From: Kitasatospora azatica KCTC 9699
Lineage (GTDB): Bacteria > Actinomycetota > Actinomycetes > Streptomycetales > Streptomycetaceae
Assembly (NCBI RefSeq): GCF_000744785.1
Contig: NZ_JQMO01000003.1
Location: 4,898,001 to 4,962,000 of the forward strand
Reading direction: 5' to 3'
DNA length: 64,000 nucleotides
Below are positions 39,930 through 49,081 of the stretch, one piece after another. Each line of letters begins with the position of its first letter. Within the stretch, counting starts at the first letter, position 1. The notes under the pieces are model-generated. The model worked only from the letters and a program-made list of their open reading frames with translations. It was not told where the DNA came from and searched no databases. The translations under genes were made by a program, and so were the position numbers.

Positions 39930-41197
39930 GGCGTGCCCACCGGGAGCCAGACCGCCAGCCGCCAGCTCGTGCCGTCCGCCGTCCGGCCGCTCTCGCAGCC
40001 GCCGTGCAGCGCGGCGGCCCGCTCGGCCACTCCGCGCAGCCCGCGCCCGCCACCCGGGCGGCTGAGCCGGTCGGCGCCGATCGGGTTGGTCAACTCCATG
40101 TCCAGCCGTCCTTCGGTCAGGTCGAGTCGTAGCGTGGCCGGCACCGGGCCGGCGTGCCGCAGCACATTGGTCAGGCCCTCCTGCACGATCCGGTAGGCCT
40201 CCCGGGAGAGCGGTTCGGGCAGCTCGGCCAGGCCCGGTCCGGCGTCCGTGCGCACCGGGACGCCGGCCAGGCCGAGCTGACGGATCAGCAGGCCGAGCGC
40301 GGCCAGCGTCGGGCCGGTCGCCCCGGTCGGTGCGCCGGGCTGGTCCGCGTCCTCGCGCAGCACGCCCAGCACGGCGTCGAGTTCGGCGACCGCCGCACGG
40401 GCCACCTCCTCGATCGCCTCCAACGCCTGCTCGGCGAAGTCCGGATCGCGGCGCAGCACCCGGCGGGCCGCGGCGGCCTGCAGGGTGACGGCGCTGAGCG
40501 CGTGGCCGACCGAGTCGTGCAGCTCGCGGGCCAGCCGGTTGCGCTGCGCGAGTTCCAGGGTGCGCCGCTCGGCGGCGGCCAGCCGTTCGGCCGGGGTCGG
40601 CCCGAGCAGCAGCGGCGCGCAGTGGGCCAGCAGGGCGCCCGCGCCGGCGCTGGCAGTCAACAGCAGCGCCAGCAGGGCCAGGCCCAGCGGCAGCCCGAGC
40701 AGCAGGCCGCCGGGCGGATGGGCGCCGAAGAGCTTGCGCAGCACGTCGCCGCCCGGGCCACCGACCCCCAGCGAGGCGAGCCAGAGCGTCACGACCATCG
40801 GTGGGACGGCCAGCGACATCCCGCTGACCACGCCGCCGAGCAGCAGGTGCAGGGCGAACCAGTGCGAGGTGCGGCGCCGGGCCGCCCAACTGGTGGCGGG
40901 GCTACGGGCCAGCTCGCCGCCGCTGGTGCCGGCCAGCGCCCGGGCGGCGGTGCTGACCAGCACCCGGGCCACCGGGAGCAGCGCCACGATCCACGCCATC
41001 GGGAGGGCGAGCGGCAGGGCGAGCAGCTGGATCAGCAGGGCGATCAGCCGGTTGTTGTTGGCCTGGCCGCCGAAGCCCACGCCGAGCAGCACCGTGGCGA
41101 GCAGCCAGAACGGCATCAACAGGGCACCGCCCAGCACCAGATGCACCCACCGCACCCGGGCCCGCCGCCCCGCCAGCGCCCCCACCACCCACTGCAT
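39926..41197 (-). CDS. Sensor histidine kinase (HisKA_3 family)
   Basis: 423-aa kinase paired with the NarL-type regulator. The first 215 residues are very hydrophobic, with five or six membrane helices and no large outside loop, so the stimulus is probably sensed in the membrane. The phospho-accepting His (about 226) is in RNRLARELHDSVGHALSAVTLQ; the ATPase has EAYRIVQEGLTNVLRHAG (N box) and GGGRGLRGVAERAAALHG (G box). TAGAGT lies 7 nt before the ATG with no ribosome site. This layout is typical of actinobacterial intramembrane-sensing kinases. Confidence 0.92.
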   Translation of the reverse strand: MQWVVGALAGRRARVRWVHLVLGGALLMPFWLLATVLLGVGFGGQANNNRLIALLIQLLALPLALPMAWIVALLPVARVLVSTAARALAGTSGGELARSPATSWAARRRTSHWFALHLLLGGVVSGMSLAVPPMVVTLWLASLGVGGPGGDVLRKLFGAHPPGGLLLGLPLGLALLALLLTASAGAGALLAHCAPLLLGPTPAERLAAAERRTLELAQRNRLARELHDSVGHALSAVTLQAAAARRVLRRDPDFAEQALEAIEEVARAAVAELDAVLGVLREDADQPGAPTGATGPTLAALGLLIRQLGLAGVPVRTDAGPGLAELPEPLSREAYRIVQEGLTNVLRHAGPVPATLRLDLTEGRLDMELTNPIGADRLSRPGGGRGLRGVAERAAALHGGCESGRTADGTSWRLAVWLPVGTP

Positions 41198-41232
41198 GCG
41201 GAGCACTCTACGATGCGCCGGCTGAGTGGGCG

Positions 41233-42048
41233 TCAGCCCCCGGGAGGGCGCGGAACTCCCCCGGCCGGGGGAGGCGGCGGGGTCCAGGTGTACGGCGTGC
41301 TGGTGGTGATCGGGCGGAGGCCGAGGCGGCGCAGGATGGGCGCGCTGTCGGGGGAGGCGTCCACCTGGACGTACCGGTGGCCGCGCTGCTGCGCGAAGCG
41401 CGCGCGGTGCGCGACCAGCGCCCGGTAGACGCCCCGCCCGCGCCACTCTGGCAGCGTGGAGCCGCCGAGCAGCGTCGCGAACTCCGTCCCCGGCCGCAGC
41501 AGCACCCAGGCCGCCGAGACCAGCGTTCCGTCCGCCGCCTCCGCCAGCAGCACCCCGGCGCCGTCCGGTCGGGCGGCCAGCTGACCGGTCAGCAGCTCGG
41601 CCAGGAACCCGAGGTCCTGCCCCCAGATCGCCGTCTGCAGCGCCGCGAAACGTTCCGCGTCCGCCGCCTCCCTGGTCCAGCGCAGCGTGACCCCGTCCGT
41701 GGGCGTCGGCTCGCCGGCCAGCTCGTCGGCGTGCCCCACCAGCACCGTCGACTGCCGGCCCGCCACGAACCCGGCGGCCGCCAGTCGTTGGGGCAGCTCG
41801 GTGGGACGGTCGTGCCCGCGCACCTTCCACAGCACGCCCTGCCCGAGCCGCGCGAAGTGCGCCAGCTGACGGGCGATCAGCGCGTCCAGCTCGGCGCCGC
41901 GCACCCCGAGGTCGGGCGGGCCGCTCAAGTACCCCTGGTGCCCGCCGCTGATCCGCAGCAGCGGCCCGTCGTACTCCCGTACGGTGTCGGGGTCCTCGAA
42001 GCCACCTCGCAGGTCACGGTCGTAGGCGGCGAGCAGCTGCTCGCTCAC
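41233..42048 (-). CDS. GNAT N-acetyltransferase
   Basis: 271-aa acetyltransferase, starting at a GTG that overlaps the EI24 gene's stop by 4 bp. The GNAT core lies in the C-terminal half: VLLAEAADGTLVSAAWVLLRPGTEFATLLGGSTLPEWRGRGVYRALVAHRARFAQQRG (motif A, GRGVYR) and VQVDASPDSAPILRRLGLRP. The N-terminal half (YDRDLRGGFEDPDTVREYDGPLLRI) is a separate domain seen in other actinobacterial GNATs. It ends in a proline-rich tail (TWTPPPPPAGGVPRPPGG). Acceptor unknown; coupling to EI24 is conserved by overlap only. Confidence 0.85.
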   Translation of the reverse strand: MSEQLLAAYDRDLRGGFEDPDTVREYDGPLLRISGGHQGYLSGPPDLGVRGAELDALIARQLAHFARLGQGVLWKVRGHDRPTELPQRLAAAGFVAGRQSTVLVGHADELAGEPTPTDGVTLRWTREAADAERFAALQTAIWGQDLGFLAELLTGQLAARPDGAGVLLAEAADGTLVSAAWVLLRPGTEFATLLGGSTLPEWRGRGVYRALVAHRARFAQQRGHRYVQVDASPDSAPILRRLGLRPITTSTPYTWTPPPPPAGGVPRPPGG

Positions 42049-42827
42049 GCCTGCGCCGCCACGTGCCGCACTGCCTCCGGTTCCACCGGCGGCCGGCCCT
42101 GCTCCGGCTCGTCCGCCGGGTCCGGCTCGTCCTCCGCCGCCACCAGCAGCGCCGCCCCGGCCACCGCGCCCGGCATCAGCAGCACGGTGGCGAACGGCAC
42201 CAGGAAGGCCAGCACCAGCGGCACACCGAAGCCGATCGCCAGCATCCGCCGCCCGCGCAGCCGCTCCCGGGGCGGCACGCCGCGCAGTTCGAAGGCGGTG
42301 GCGGTCAGTTCCACGGTCAGGAAGTACCCGGCGACCAGGACCCCGAGCACCGGCGCCAGCAGCTGACCGAGCACCGGCACGCAGCCGAGCAGGAACAGCC
42401 CCACCCCGCAGCCGGCCGCCCGCAGGCCCACCTTCACTCCGTCGACCAGGGAGTCGAGGATGCCGATCTGCGGCGCATCGGCCGGCGGCGGGGTGACCTC
42501 GCGCACCAGGCGCTCGTAGAAGGGCTGCCCGATCGCCAGCGTCAGCCCGGTGAAGGCCACCACGGCGAGCAGCACGCCGCCGCCCAGCACCAGCGCGCTG
42601 AGCAGGTCCCGGAAGGTCCGGCGCCAGGCCGGGGACCAGTGCTCGGCGAACGGCGTCGCCCAGTTCACCAGGTCGCCGAGCCACCAGAGCAGCGCGCCCA
42701 GCGCCACCCCGACCAGCACCATCGCCAGTAGCGCGGGCAGCAGCCCGAACGCCCACCAGCGTGGGTTCCGTGCCACCCACCGCTGTCCCCGCCAAAGTCC
42801 CGCCACGCCCGCCACCAGGTCTGTCAT
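42045..42827 (-). CDS. EI24-domain (CysZ-like) membrane protein
   Basis: 260-aa integral membrane protein with four or five helices and the EI24/CysZ pattern: N-terminal GLWRGQRWVARNPRWWAFGLLPALLAMVLVG, later VAFTGLTLAIGQPFYERLVREV, then LGCVPVLGQLLAPVLGVLVAGYFLTVELTATAFELRGVPPRERLRGRRMLAIGFGVPL. E. coli CysZ transports sulfate; for actinobacterial members function is unproven. The last 40 residues are acidic and Pro-rich. TAACCT lies 7 nt before the ATG, implying a leaderless mRNA. Translationally coupled to the downstream GNAT. Confidence 0.87.
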   Translation of the reverse strand: MTDLVAGVAGLWRGQRWVARNPRWWAFGLLPALLAMVLVGVALGALLWWLGDLVNWATPFAEHWSPAWRRTFRDLLSALVLGGGVLLAVVAFTGLTLAIGQPFYERLVREVTPPPADAPQIGILDSLVDGVKVGLRAAGCGVGLFLLGCVPVLGQLLAPVLGVLVAGYFLTVELTATAFELRGVPPRERLRGRRMLAIGFGVPLVLAFLVPFATVLLMPGAVAGAALLVAAEDEPDPADEPEQGRPPVEPEAVRHVAAQA

Positions 42828-42867
42828 GCGCGTCAGGTTATCGGCACTCGTGTCGGTGCCACCCTTG

Positions 42868-42881
42868 TTACTGGCGAGTCA
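42868..42881. promoter_or_regulatory. TACT-N4-AGT dyad before the CoA-transferase operon
   Basis: TTACTGGCGAGTCA, 59-72 bp upstream of the CaiB-like start, differs from the AidB-like gene's palindrome at few positions. Also 41 bp upstream of the divergent EI24 start. Confidence 0.5.
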
Positions 42882-42939
42882 CCGGCATACCATCCCCAGT
42901 GTTACAGCTCCACTGTCACGCTCAGGAGGCGACGGTCAG

Positions 42940-44082
42940 GTGGAACAGCCGGGTGGTCCGCTGGCCGGTGTGCGGGTGGTCGAGCTGGCCGGGATCGGGC
43001 CGGGGCCGTTCGCGGCGATGCTGCTCGGCGACCTCGGTGCCGACGTGGTCCGGGTGGACCGGCCGCAGGGTTCGCCGCTCGCGGGCGATCCCGCGCACGA
43101 CCTCACCAACCGGAACAAGCGCTCGGTCATGGTCGACCTCAAGGCGCCCGACGGCCCCGCCACCGTGCTCGACCTGGCCGCCCGCGCCGACCTGCTGATC
43201 GAGGGCTACCGCCCGGGCGTCGCCGAGCGGCTCGGCGTCGGCCCGCAGCAGTGCCTGGCCCGCAACCCCGCACTGGTCTACGGCCGGATGACCGGCTGGG
43301 GCCAGTCCGGGCCACTGGCCGCCACCGCCGGCCACGACATCGGCTACACCGCGCTCACCGGCGTCCTCGGCATGATCGGCCCGACCGACGGCCCGCCGGC
43401 GATCCCGGCCAACCTGCTCGGCGACTACGCGGGCGGCTCGCTCTACCTGGTGGTCGGCCTGCTGGCCGCCCTGCAGCACGCCCGGGCCACCGGCACCGGC
43501 CAGGTGGTGGACGCCGCGATCGTCGACGGCACCGCCCATCTGGCCACCCTCTTCTGGGGGTTGCTGGCCGAGGGCCGCTGGCAGGACCGGCGCGGCGGCA
43601 ACCTGTTGGACGGCGGCGCCCCCTGCTACGCCGTCTACCAGGCGAGCGACGGCGGCTGGTTCGCGGTCGGCGCACTGGAGCCGCAGTTCTACACCGAGTT
43701 CGCCCGGCTGCTCGAACTGCCGCCCGACGCACCGGCGCAGTACGACGCCACCCGCTGGCCCGAACTGCGGGCGCTGATCGCCACCCGCTTCGCCAGCCGC
43801 ACCGCCGCCGAGTGGACCGCCGTCTTCGCCGGCTCCGACGCCTGCGTGGCACCGGTCCTGACGCTCCGTCAGGCGGCTGCCGACCCGCACCTGACGGCCC
43901 GTGGCACCTACCTGACCCGGGGCGGGGTCACCCAACCCGCCCCCGCCCCGCGCTTCTCGGCCACCCCCGGCGCGCTGCGCCGACCGCCCGCCCACCCGGG
44001 CGCCGACACTTCCGAGGTCGCCCGCGACTGGGGCGTCCCCGCACTCAACTGCGTTGACAATGCCGTAGAGAGGAAATCGTGA
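42940..44082 (+). CDS. CaiB/BaiF family CoA-transferase or alpha-methylacyl-CoA racemase
   Basis: 380-aa type III CoA-transferase fold. GTG start with CAGGAGG 10 nt upstream. Motifs: LAGVRVVELAGIGPGPFAAMLLGDLGADVVRVDRP at the N-terminus, NRNKRSVMVDLKAPDG, LIEGYRPGVAERLGVGP, and MTGWGQSGPLAATAGHDIGYTALTGVLGMIG. The length (about 380) and HDIxY segment favour the alpha-methylacyl-CoA racemase branch, where His and Asp act in proton transfer. First gene of an operon with thiolase and FadB, so it probably feeds branched or odd acyl-CoAs into beta-oxidation. Confidence 0.9.
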   Translation: MEQPGGPLAGVRVVELAGIGPGPFAAMLLGDLGADVVRVDRPQGSPLAGDPAHDLTNRNKRSVMVDLKAPDGPATVLDLAARADLLIEGYRPGVAERLGVGPQQCLARNPALVYGRMTGWGQSGPLAATAGHDIGYTALTGVLGMIGPTDGPPAIPANLLGDYAGGSLYLVVGLLAALQHARATGTGQVVDAAIVDGTAHLATLFWGLLAEGRWQDRRGGNLLDGGAPCYAVYQASDGGWFAVGALEPQFYTEFARLLELPPDAPAQYDATRWPELRALIATRFASRTAAEWTAVFAGSDACVAPVLTLRQAAADPHLTARGTYLTRGGVTQPAPAPRFSATPGALRRPPAHPGADTSEVARDWGVPALNCVDNAVERKS

Positions 44083-45293
44083 GTACCGAAGCGTACGTCT
44101 ACGAGGCGATCCGCACCCCGCGCGGACGCGGCAAGGCGAACGGCGCCCTGCACGGCACCAAGCCGGTCGACCTGGTGGTCGGGCTGATCCAGGAGATCCA
44201 GCGCCGGCTGCCCGGCCTCGACCCGGCCGCGATCGACGACATCGTGCTCGGAGTGGTCAGCCCGCTCGGCGACCAGGGCTCCGACATCGCCCGGATCGCC
44301 GCGATCGCCGCCGGCCTGCCCGACACGGTGGCCGGCGTGCAGGAGAACCGGTTCTGCGCCTCCGGCCTGGAATCCGTCAACCTGGCGGCCGCCAAGGTCC
44401 GTTCGGGCTGGGAGGACCTGGTGCTGGCGGGCGGCGTGGAGTCGATGTCCCGAGTGCCGATGGGCTCCGACGGCGGCGCCTGGGCGATGGACCCGATGAC
44501 CAACTTCGACGTCTCCTTCGTCCCGCAGGGCATCGGCGCCGACCTGATCGCCACCCTCGGCGGCTACTCCCGCACCGACGTGGACGCCTTCGCCGCCGAG
44601 TCCCAGGCCCGCGCCGCCAAGGCGCAGGCCGACGGCCTGTTCGACCGCTCGGTGGTCCCGGTCCGCGACCGCAACGGCCTGGTCGTCCTGGAGCGCGACG
44701 AGTACCTGCGCCCGTCCACCACGGTGGAGACCCTGGCCGGCCTCAAGCCCGCCTTCGCCGGCATCGGCGAGATGGGCGGCTTCGACGCGGTGGCGCTGCA
44801 GAAGTACCACTGGGTGGAGCAGATCGACCACGTGCACACGGCCGGCAACTCCTCCGGCATCGTGGACGGCGCCTCGCTGGTGGCGATCGGCTCGCGCGAG
44901 GTCGGCGAGCGCTACGGGCTCCGCCCCCGCGCCCGGATCGTCTCCGTCGCGGTCTCCGGCTCCGAGCCGACCATCATGCTCACCGGCCCGGCCCCCGCCA
45001 CCCGCAAGGCGCTGGCCAAGGCCGGTCTGACCGCCGCCGACATCGACCTGGTGGAGATCAACGAGGCCTTCGCGGCCGTCGCGCTGCGCTTCATGGCGGA
45101 ACTCGGCTTCGCGCACGAGCAGGTGAACGTCAACGGCGGCGCCATCGCCCTGGGCCACCCGCTGGGCGCCACCGGCGCGATGATCCTCGGCACCCTGATC
45201 GACGAACTCGAGCGCCGCGAACTCCGCTACGGCCTGGCCACCCTCTGCGTGGGCGGCGGTATGGGCATCGCCACCATCGTCGAGCGCATCTGA
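44079..45293 (+). CDS. fadA: Acetyl-CoA C-acyltransferase (thiolase)
   Basis: Degradative thiolase of 404 aa that cleaves 3-ketoacyl-CoA with CoA, the last step of beta-oxidation. The nucleophile Cys is in ENRFCASGLESVN (about 93), the catalytic His in GGAIALGHPLGATGA (about 360) and the second Cys in LATLCVGGGMGIA (about 391). GTG start after AGAGGAAA, overlapping the CoA-transferase stop by 4 bp. Forms with the next gene the usual actinobacterial fadA-fadB pair. Confidence 0.95.
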   Translation: MSTEAYVYEAIRTPRGRGKANGALHGTKPVDLVVGLIQEIQRRLPGLDPAAIDDIVLGVVSPLGDQGSDIARIAAIAAGLPDTVAGVQENRFCASGLESVNLAAAKVRSGWEDLVLAGGVESMSRVPMGSDGGAWAMDPMTNFDVSFVPQGIGADLIATLGGYSRTDVDAFAAESQARAAKAQADGLFDRSVVPVRDRNGLVVLERDEYLRPSTTVETLAGLKPAFAGIGEMGGFDAVALQKYHWVEQIDHVHTAGNSSGIVDGASLVAIGSREVGERYGLRPRARIVSVAVSGSEPTIMLTGPAPATRKALAKAGLTAADIDLVEINEAFAAVALRFMAELGFAHEQVNVNGGAIALGHPLGATGAMILGTLIDELERRELRYGLATLCVGGGMGIATIVERI

Positions 45294-45318
45294 CCACCCC
45301 TTCCTGGAGACAACTCTC

Positions 45319-47487
45319 ATGAGCGAGACGACCGTTATCCGCTGGGAGCAGGACCAGGAGGGCATCGTCACCCTCGTCCTGGACGATCCCAATCAGTCCG
45401 TGAACACCATGAACACGGCCTTCACCGCCGACTTCGAGGCCGTGGTCGCCCGGCTGGCCGCGACCGAGAACCTGCGCGGGGTGATCATCACCTCCGCCAA
45501 GAAGACCTTCTTCGCCGGCGGCGACCTGAAGATGCTCTCGGCCGTACAGTCCGAGAACGCCGAGGAGTTCCTGCAGGGCTCGCTGAAGCTCAAGCGGGCG
45601 ATGCGCACCCTGGAGACGCTGGGCAAGCCGGTGGTCGCGGCCATCAACGGCAGCGCGCTGGGCGGCGGGTTGGAGCTGGCGCTGGCCTGCCACCACCGGG
45701 TGGCGCTGACCGCCTCCGGCAGCAAGCTCGGCTTCCCCGAGGTGACGCTCGGCCTGCTGCCGGGCGGCGGCGGTGTGGTGCGGACCGTGCGGCTGCTCGG
45801 GCTCGCCGACGCGCTGCTGAAGTGGCTGCTGACCGGTCGTCAGTACCGGCCCGCAGCTGCGGTGGAGGCCGGACTGGTCCACGAACTCGCCTCCTCGCCG
45901 GAGGAGTTGATTGCCAAGGCGCGCGCCTTCGTGCTGGCGAACGAGACCGCCCAGCAGCCCTGGGACGTCAAGGGGTACAAGATCCCCGGCGGCACCCCCG
46001 CCACGCCGGCCCTCGCTGCCCAACTCCCGGCCTACCCCGCCAACCTGCGCAAGCAGCTGAACGGCGCGCCGTACCCCGCGCCGCGCAACATCCTGGCGGC
46101 GGCGGTGGAGAGCAGCCAGGTGGACGTGGACACCGCCTTCGTCATCGAGGCGCGGTACTTCACCGAGCTGGCGGTCGGGCAGACCGCGAAGAACATGATC
46201 CAGGCGCTCTTCTTCGACATGAACGCCGTCAACGCGGGCGCCTCGCGCCCGGCGGGCGTTCCGGAGAAGCCGGTGCGGAAGGTCGCCGTGCTCGGGGCCG
46301 GGATGATGGGCGCCGGGATCGCCTACTCGTGCGCGCGGGCGGGGCTGGAGGTCGTGCTCAAGGACGTCTCGCTGGATGCCGCCGACCGCGGAAAGGCCTA
46401 CTCGGCGGGCCTGTTGGACAAGGCGGTGGCGCGGGGTCGGTCGACCGCCGAGCAGCGCGAGCAGTTGCTGGGCCGGATCACGGCGACGGCGCAGGCGGCC
46501 GACCTGGCCGGCTGCGACGCGGTGATCGAGGCCGTCTTCGAGAACGTCGAGCTCAAGGGGCAGGTCTTCCAGGAGATCCTGAGCGTGGTCGAGCCGGACG
46601 CGCTGCTCTGCTCCAACACCTCCACGCTGCCGATCAGCCTGCTGGCCAAGGCCGTTGACCGCGACCAGGACTTCATCGGCCTGCACTTCTTCTCCCCGGT
46701 GGACAAGATGCCGCTGGTCGAGATCATCAAGGGCGAGCGAACCGGGGAGGAGGCGGTCGCCCGCGCCTTCGACCTGGTCCGCAGGATCGGCAAGACCCCG
46801 ATCGTGGTCAACGACTCGCGCGGCTTCTTCACCTCGCGGGTCATCGGCCAGTTCATCAACGAGGGCGTCGCGATGGTCGCGGAGGGTGTCGAGCCCGCCT
46901 CCATCGAGCAGGCCGCCGCCCAGGCCGGCTACCCGGCGAAGGTGCTCTCCCTGCTGGACGAACTCACCCTCACCCTGCCCCGCAAGATCCGGGGCGAGGC
47001 CCGGCGCGCGGTCGAGGAGGCGGGCGGGGAGTGGCAGGCCCACCCGGCGGACGTCGTGTTCGACCGCATGGTCGAGGAGTTCGGGCGTCCGGGCCGCAGC
47101 GGAGGCGCGGGCTTCTACGAGTACTCCGCCGACGGCACGCGCGGCCGGCTCTGGCCGGGCCTGCGTGAGCACTTCACGCGTGCCGACGCGTCGGTCCCGT
47201 TCGAGGACATGAAGGAGCGGATGCTCTTCGCCGAGGCCCTGGACTCGGTGCGCTGCCTGGAGGAGGGCGTGCTCACGTCGGTCGCGGACGCCAACGTGGG
47301 CTCCATCCTCGGGATCGGCTTCCCGGCCTGGACCGGCGGCGTGCTCCAGTACATCAACGGCTACGAGGGCGGCGTCGCGGGATTCGTCGCGCGGGCGCGG
47401 GAGTTGGCGGCCGCGTACGGAGAGCGGTTCACGCCGCCGGCGATGCTGGAGCGGGTGGCGGAGGAGGGCGGCACGTTCAAGGACTGA
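45319..47487 (+). CDS. fadB: Fatty acid oxidation multienzyme FadB (enoyl-CoA hydratase / 3-hydroxyacyl-CoA dehydrogenase)
   Basis: 722-aa bifunctional enzyme: crotonase domain in residues 1-200 and NAD-dependent hydroxyacyl-CoA dehydrogenase in 320-720. Crotonase motifs: SAKKTFFAGGDLKML (oxyanion loop), GSALGGGLELALACHHRVA and GFPEVTLGLLPGGGGVVRTVRL with the catalytic Glu residues. Dehydrogenase: VAVLGAGMMGAGIAYSCARAG (NAD), NTSTLPISLLA, GLHFFSPVDKMPLVEII with catalytic His, and GFFTSRVIGQFINEGVAMV. GGAGA upstream of the ATG; 25 bp after fadA. A strong terminator follows the stop. The operon completes beta-oxidation except for acyl-CoA dehydrogenase, which may be the AidB-like or another locus. 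Confidence 0.95.
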   Translation: MSETTVIRWEQDQEGIVTLVLDDPNQSVNTMNTAFTADFEAVVARLAATENLRGVIITSAKKTFFAGGDLKMLSAVQSENAEEFLQGSLKLKRAMRTLETLGKPVVAAINGSALGGGLELALACHHRVALTASGSKLGFPEVTLGLLPGGGGVVRTVRLLGLADALLKWLLTGRQYRPAAAVEAGLVHELASSPEELIAKARAFVLANETAQQPWDVKGYKIPGGTPATPALAAQLPAYPANLRKQLNGAPYPAPRNILAAAVESSQVDVDTAFVIEARYFTELAVGQTAKNMIQALFFDMNAVNAGASRPAGVPEKPVRKVAVLGAGMMGAGIAYSCARAGLEVVLKDVSLDAADRGKAYSAGLLDKAVARGRSTAEQREQLLGRITATAQAADLAGCDAVIEAVFENVELKGQVFQEILSVVEPDALLCSNTSTLPISLLAKAVDRDQDFIGLHFFSPVDKMPLVEIIKGERTGEEAVARAFDLVRRIGKTPIVVNDSRGFFTSRVIGQFINEGVAMVAEGVEPASIEQAAAQAGYPAKVLSLLDELTLTLPRKIRGEARRAVEEAGGEWQAHPADVVFDRMVEEFGRPGRSGGAGFYEYSADGTRGRLWPGLREHFTRADASVPFEDMKERMLFAEALDSVRCLEEGVLTSVADANVGSILGIGFPAWTGGVLQYINGYEGGVAGFVARARELAAAYGERFTPPAMLERVAEEGGTFKD

Positions 47488-47501
47488 GTGAAGTAGCAAT
47501 G

Positions 47502-47537
47502 AGCGGCTGTCGCATCCCCTCCGGTGCGGCAGCCGCT
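47502..47537. terminator. Hairpin after fadB
   Basis: AGCGGCTGTCGCA and TGCGGCAGCCGCT pair over 13 bp with one G-U around a 10-nt loop, then CTGTTTG. Lies between convergent stops at 47487 and 47545, so may serve both genes. Confidence 0.85.
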
Positions 47538-47544
47538 CTGTTTG

Positions 47545-47964
47545 TCAGCTCTGTTTGATTCCTGCGACTACGGACTTGCCACGGGTGGGGCGGGGGACGA
47601 CCGCCCAGGTATCGCAGAGCGCGTCGACCAGGATCAGGCCGCGCCCGCCGGCGGTGTTGTGGCCGGGCGCGACGAGGGTGGGCTGAGTGGGGCCCGGGTC
47701 GGAGACCGCAACCCAGTAGTGGCCGTCGGCCGCCCAGAAGACCAGCTCGACGTGCTCGTCCTCGCAGGCGCGGGCACCGTGGCGGATCGCGTTGGTCACC
47801 AGCTCGGAGGTGAGGAGGCGGACCTCGTAGGAGAGCTGGGCCGGACAGGGCCGAGGCAGCGCGCTGGCGACGAGGCGTCGCGCGTGGCCGACGGAGCTGA
47901 GTTCGGCGGGGAGCCGCCAGTGCGAGGGGATAGCAGGAATGGACGGGAGCGGGATCTCAGGCAT
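47545..47964 (-). CDS. ATP-binding protein, anti-sigma (RsbW/SpoIIAB-like) HATPase family
   Basis: 139-aa GHKL ATPase. N box ELVTNAIRHG, G1 box AVSDPGPTQP, G2 box AGGRGLILVDALCDTWAVVP, typical of the many small anti-sigma-like ATPases of Streptomyces. The ATG is fixed by GAGGAG upstream. Such genes are often paired with XRE/DUF5753 and DUF397 genes in WhiJ/AbaA-type clusters, as here, where the DUF5753 gene starts on the opposite strand 257 bp away. Its sigma or kinase substrate is not nearby. Confidence 0.88.
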   Translation of the reverse strand: MPEIPLPSIPAIPSHWRLPAELSSVGHARRLVASALPRPCPAQLSYEVRLLTSELVTNAIRHGARACEDEHVELVFWAADGHYWVAVSDPGPTQPTLVAPGHNTAGGRGLILVDALCDTWAVVPRPTRGKSVVAGIKQS

Positions 47965-48221
47965 GGCTGACTCCTCGCGGGGGTCGGGTGGTTGACGGCA
48001 TGTGACGGCTGCGCCGGTGGCCTGCCTCCCTGGGCGCGGGCACACCCGTCCCAGGGAAGGTGGGCATGCTCGCGCGGTGCACTTCCGGCCGTTGCCGTGC
48101 GTGTCTCTTGCGATACCCAAAGTAGCGTATCGGGAGCACATGTAGCACCTACTTCCCGAACGAGATGGACCAGAGATCCTCCGGCGAGGCAGACTGAGCG
48201 GCATGTACGGAGAGGGAACTG

Positions 48222-49073
48222 ATGCCGCCGAGGAGTAATCCCACAGCTCGTCAGCAACGCCTAGGAGCCGAGCTTCGAAAGCTCCGTGAGGCTTCGGGCC
48301 TGTCCACCGAGCAGGCTGCGGCTGTGCTGGCGACGAACCGGACCGTCATCACGAGCACGGAGGCGGGACGGCACGGGATCAGCCCCGAGCGAGTGCGCCG
48401 GTTGGCCTGCAACTACGACTGCGCGGACACGGTCCTGATCGAGGCGCTCGCCCGGATGGCTGCCGAACGCACCAAGGGATGGTGGGAGGAGTTCCGAGGG
48501 GTTCTGCCGCCGACGTTCCTGGACATCGCCGAGCTGGAGTGGTTCGCCAGGGGCCTCCGGATGAGCACGATGACGCATGTCCCGGGGCCCTTCCAGACCG
48601 AGGCGTACGCCAAAGCGCTGTTTGATGCGGCCATCCCGGCCCTTCCGCCGGCTGAGTTCGAGGCCAGGGTGGCCCACCGGATCCAGCGGCGTCGGGCATT
48701 CGACCGTCCGGACGCACCTCCATACGTGGCCATAGTCCACGAAGCAGCACTTCGCATCGAGGTTGGCGGGCGTCAGATCCTGCGCGAGCAGCTCCAGCAC
48801 ATCTTGGAGATGGCGGAGCGCAAGACCATCACGGTCCAAGTCATTCCGTTCGCCTCCGGAGCCTTTCCCGGCTCAGGGCAGTCCATCCTCTACGCCGAAG
48901 GCGATGTGCCAAGCCTGGACGTGGTGCAACTGGACCGAACCACCGTGGCCGAGTTCCTCCATCTGGAAGCGCAGCTCCGCAAGTTCGCGCTTCAGTTGGA
49001 CCGGATGCAACAGATCGCGCTCGAACCGGACAAAACCCGAGACCTGATCCACTCCATCGCGCAGCAGCTATAG
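48222..49073 (+). CDS. XRE helix-turn-helix regulator with DUF5753 domain
   Basis: 283-aa regulator of the WhiJ-like group. HTH at about 13-65: QQRLGAELRKLREASGLSTEQAAAVLATNRTVITSTEAGRHGISPERVRRLACNYDC. DUF5753 follows: the ELEWFARGLRMSTMTHVPGPFQTEAYAKALFDAA segment, RVAHRIQRRRAFD, then ITVQVIPFASGAFPGSGQSILY. Start supported by GAGAGGG. The 257-bp upstream region includes a CGATAC/GTATCG dyad near 48111-48132. The 63-aa partner gene begins 8 bp after the stop, the usual regulator-DUF397 pairing. Confidence 0.9.
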   Translation: MPPRSNPTARQQRLGAELRKLREASGLSTEQAAAVLATNRTVITSTEAGRHGISPERVRRLACNYDCADTVLIEALARMAAERTKGWWEEFRGVLPPTFLDIAELEWFARGLRMSTMTHVPGPFQTEAYAKALFDAAIPALPPAEFEARVAHRIQRRRAFDRPDAPPYVAIVHEAALRIEVGGRQILREQLQHILEMAERKTITVQVIPFASGAFPGSGQSILYAEGDVPSLDVVQLDRTTVAEFLHLEAQLRKFALQLDRMQQIALEPDKTRDLIHSIAQQL

Positions 49074-49081
49074 GAGAAGCC

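Noticed and set aside
48111..48132. CGATAC-N10-GTATCG as an operator before the first DUF5753 gene
   Set aside because: Only 6-bp arms, about 90 bp upstream; mentioned in the gene entry but not strong enough alone.
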